7,283 bases of DNA from Halobacteriales archaeon QS_9_68_42 (GTDB lineage: Archaea > Halobacteriota > Halobacteria > Halobacteriales > Haloarculaceae), in contig PXSE01000029.1 in the NCBI GenBank assembly GCA_003022905.1, forward strand, positions 1 to 7,283. Direction: 5' to 3'. Of this stretch, positions 6,030 to 7,283 are shown in pieces. The first letter of the stretch is position 1, and every line of letters starts with the position of its first letter. Below the pieces are notes generated by a model. It made no database searches and had not been told where the DNA came from. It saw only the letters and a program-made list of their open reading frames with translations. The translations under genes and the position numbers were made by a program.

Positions 6030-6051
6030 GACCGCCCGGAGTCGGACGGTC
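6030..6051 (-). terminator. Possible 3' hairpin after the 92-aa membrane protein gene
   Basis: The minus-strand RNA can form a 9-bp stem (GACCGUCCG with CGGGCGGUC) around the tetraloop ACUC, starting 30 bases beyond the stop codon. The one non-Watson-Crick pair is G-U on this strand but would be an A-C mismatch on the other, favouring a minus-strand RNA. No U-tract follows, so a classical terminator is not proven; it may be a 3' end stabiliser or chance in GC-rich DNA. Confidence 0.3.
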
Positions 6052-6080
6052 CTCGTAGTGAACAGTGCTAGCAGTTCGTA

Positions 6081-6359
6081 TCAGTCCGTCGTCCCGGCGT
6101 CGTCTCCGGTCCAGGGACCGTCACCGCTCGGGTCCTCCTCCGTGGAGCGGCCGGCGCCGGGGCCGTCGTTCTCGACGGCGTCGGCGATACGCTCGGCCGC
6201 CCGGACCAGTCGCCACAGTAGGTAGAGCACGACGAGCGGTATCACGAAGCCGAGTCCGGCCAGAGGTCGTTGTATCACCAGCGTGCTGTAGGCCAGCAAG
6301 AGAACGAGAACGAGGCCAATAGAGGCGAGCACCCGCCAGTTTCGTTCGTCGGAGGGCAT
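6081..6359 (-). CDS. Two-helix membrane protein with acidic cytoplasmic-type tail (92 aa)
   Basis: I do not recognise a named family. The chain begins MPSDERNWR, followed by two hydrophobic helices (about 10-28 and 34-50) joined by a short QRPLAG turn. A basic/amphipathic stretch (RLVRAAERIADAVEN, about 50-64) and a disordered Gly/Asp/Glu/Thr tail to residue 92 complete it. This helix hairpin with a charged tail is typical of small haloarchaeal membrane proteins of unknown role. The ATG at 6359 lies about 26 bases from a TATA-like patch and has no Shine-Dalgarno sequence. The frame continues upstream without a stop, but that part is antisense to thyA and was not used. It is divergent from thyA across a 204-bp gap and its function does not follow from that position. 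Confidence 0.75.
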   Translation of the reverse strand: MPSDERNWRVLASIGLVLVLLLAYSTLVIQRPLAGLGFVIPLVVLYLLWRLVRAAERIADAVENDGPGAGRSTEEDPSGDGPWTGDDAGTTD

Positions 6360-6380
6360 ATACCTGTCGTGGAACGGTTC

Positions 6381-6390
6381 TATGAAAAGT
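6381..6390 (-). promoter_or_regulatory. TATA-like box for the 92-aa membrane protein gene
   Basis: The minus strand reads ACTTTTCATA, centred about 26 bases before the ATG at 6359, inside an AT-rich patch (about 6378-6396) that stands out from the GC-rich surroundings. This predicts leaderless transcription. Confidence 0.5.
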
Positions 6391-6529
6391 ATTTCCACTC
6401 TCCGCCAGCACTCAATAAAGCCCGGGTCGACCCGATGTGCTGCCGCTGATGCGGTCGGCCCCGTGTACGGACCACTCGAAAGCCCGACCACCTCTCTCGA
6501 CTCGACACCGCCCGCCGCCGGGACGCAAC

Positions 6530-6539
6530 GTTTTATAAT
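6530..6539 (+). promoter_or_regulatory. TATA box for thyA
   Basis: GTTTTATAAT, the clearest archaeal TATA box in the window, is centred about 29 bases before the thyA ATG at 6564. Transcription would begin at or just before the start codon. No Shine-Dalgarno sequence lies upstream of the ATG. Confidence 0.7.
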
Positions 6540-6563
6540 CCTGTTCGCCCGGGTACACGGTAG

Positions 6564-7283
6564 ATGCGCCAGTACCACGACCTCGTTTCGGACGTCCTCT
6601 CGGGGGGGACGTACAAGCCGAACCGGACCGGTGTCGACACGGTCGCCTCGTTTTCGGAACACTACGAGGTCGACCTCGGCGAAGGGTTCCCGCTCTTGAC
6701 GACCAAGCGGATGGACGGCTACCGGTGGAACTCGCTGATTCACGAACTCCTGTGGTACCTCTCCGGTGAGGCCCATATCCGGAACCTCCGGGAGGAGACG
6801 AAGATATGGGACGCGTGGGCCGACGACGACGGCACGCTCGACACGGCCTACGGCCGGTTCTGGCGGCGGTTCCCGGTACCCGAGGAGTCCGCGCGACTGC
6901 CGGGGGAGTCGTGGCCCGACGACGCCGGCCGCTGGACGGAGACGGAGACGACTCCCGACGGCACTGAGCGGCGGGTGTTCGACCAGATTCGATACGTGCT
7001 GGACACCCTCGAGGAGAACCCCCGCTCCCGGCGGATGGTGGTGAGCGCGTGGCACCCCGCCAACGCCGCCGTCTCGACGCTGCCGCCGTGTCACTACACC
7101 TTCGTGTTCAACGTCCAGGGCGACCGCCTGAACGTCCACCTCACTCAGCGGTCCGGCGACGTGGCGCTGGGCGTGCCGTTCAATCTCGCGGCGTACTCGC
7201 TTCTGGCCCACGCCGTCGCCAACCGCACCGAGTTCGAGCCCGGGTCGTTCGGCCACACCATCGTCGACGCCCACGTCTACTGC
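6564..7283 (+). CDS. thyA: Thymidylate synthase ThyA, 5' part (3' end outside window)
   Basis: The first 240 residues of the folate-dependent enzyme that methylates dUMP to dTMP with methylene-tetrahydrofolate, yielding dihydrofolate, are present. The frame is open to the last base. Signatures are RTG at 21-23 (phosphate-binding Arg21), FPLLTTKRM at 42-50, ELLWYLSGE at 61-69, NPRSRRMVVSAWHP at 152-165 (the Arg pair that reaches the dUMP phosphate of the partner subunit), LPPCHYTFVFNV at 173-184 with catalytic Cys176, and QRSGDVALGVPFNLA at 195-209. The missing end should hold the last folate-contacting residues. Compared with the short E. coli enzyme there is an extra stretch of about 30 residues, rich in Glu, Asp, Pro and Thr, between FWRRFP (99-104) and FDQIRYVL (139-146). 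It probably forms a surface loop or subdomain. The ATG follows a strong TATA box; no other start is plausible. Confidence 0.97.
   Translation, partial: MRQYHDLVSDVLSGGTYKPNRTGVDTVASFSEHYEVDLGEGFPLLTTKRMDGYRWNSLIHELLWYLSGEAHIRNLREETKIWDAWADDDGTLDTAYGRFWRRFPVPEESARLPGESWPDDAGRWTETETTPDGTERRVFDQIRYVLDTLEENPRSRRMVVSAWHPANAAVSTLPPCHYTFVFNVQGDRLNVHLTQRSGDVALGVPFNLAAYSLLAHAVANRTEFEPGSFGHTIVDAHVYC

Noticed and set aside
5890..6080. Possible small gene or structured RNA in the gap before the cupin gene
   Set aside because: No open frame with natural composition was seen; only the TATA-like box and the weak hairpin stand out.
6360..7274. Upstream extension of the 92-aa membrane protein, antisense to thyA
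   Set aside because: It has no recognisable motif, overlaps a certain thyA gene on the other strand and crosses both promoters.
1..7283. CRISPR array, transposon ends, tRNA or toxin-antitoxin/defence genes
   Set aside because: No regularly spaced direct repeats, no tRNA-like cloverleaf and no transposase, nuclease or toxin motifs were seen; most genes are ordinary housekeeping or membrane functions.

Overview
The window is GC-rich, and every coding frame is strongly acidic (Asp/Glu-rich, few Lys). Starts lie about 26-31 bases downstream of TATA-like boxes with no Shine-Dalgarno sequence, and there is a Tat-type lipoprotein signal. Together these point to a haloarchaeon (class Halobacteria). 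I cannot name a genus from the sequence alone. Ten protein genes are supported, two of them cut by the window edges. No rRNA, tRNA, CRISPR array or insertion sequence was seen, and no gene-free stretch reaches 300 bases.

Left part (1-1095, + strand): the 3' end of purL (phosphoribosylformylglycinamidine synthase, purine synthesis) is followed, with stop and start sharing one base, by a 77-residue acidic protein of unknown function. Middle part (1081-3719, - strand): a twin-arginine lipoprotein related to peptide/nickel-type ABC substrate-binding proteins, then an overlapping gene for a PAP2-family membrane phosphatase/phosphotransferase. Divergent from these, at 3915-4499 (+), is a polyprenol/dolichol-kinase-like membrane protein. 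The 195-bp divergent region holds a TATA-like box for each side and a striking 25-bp near-perfect palindrome.

Right part (4501-5889, - strand): a cupin protein, a creatininase-family metal-dependent amidohydrolase and a 54-residue His-rich membrane miniprotein follow each other in one direction. Next come a 92-residue two-helix membrane protein (6081-6359, -) and, divergent from it, the first 240 residues of thyA (thymidylate synthase) with a very clear TATA box.

The most unusual item is the substrate-binding lipoprotein. Its domain order appears circularly permuted: the segment that is normally C-terminal in the SBP_bac_5 family (the 'LRENLEQAGIDV ... FDLVVWRYPGRGDPD' part) comes first, right after the lipobox. 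The normally N-terminal part ('LYEPLV ... WHDGTPLTADDVVFTYEF') comes second, and the protein ends at the 'AARNAFREAGY' helix that normally leads into the C-terminal lobe. It has no permease or ATPase neighbours and is instead translationally coupled to a PAP2 enzyme, facing a polyprenol-kinase-like gene. This suggests, as inference only, a membrane lipid-phosphate context rather than ordinary peptide import.
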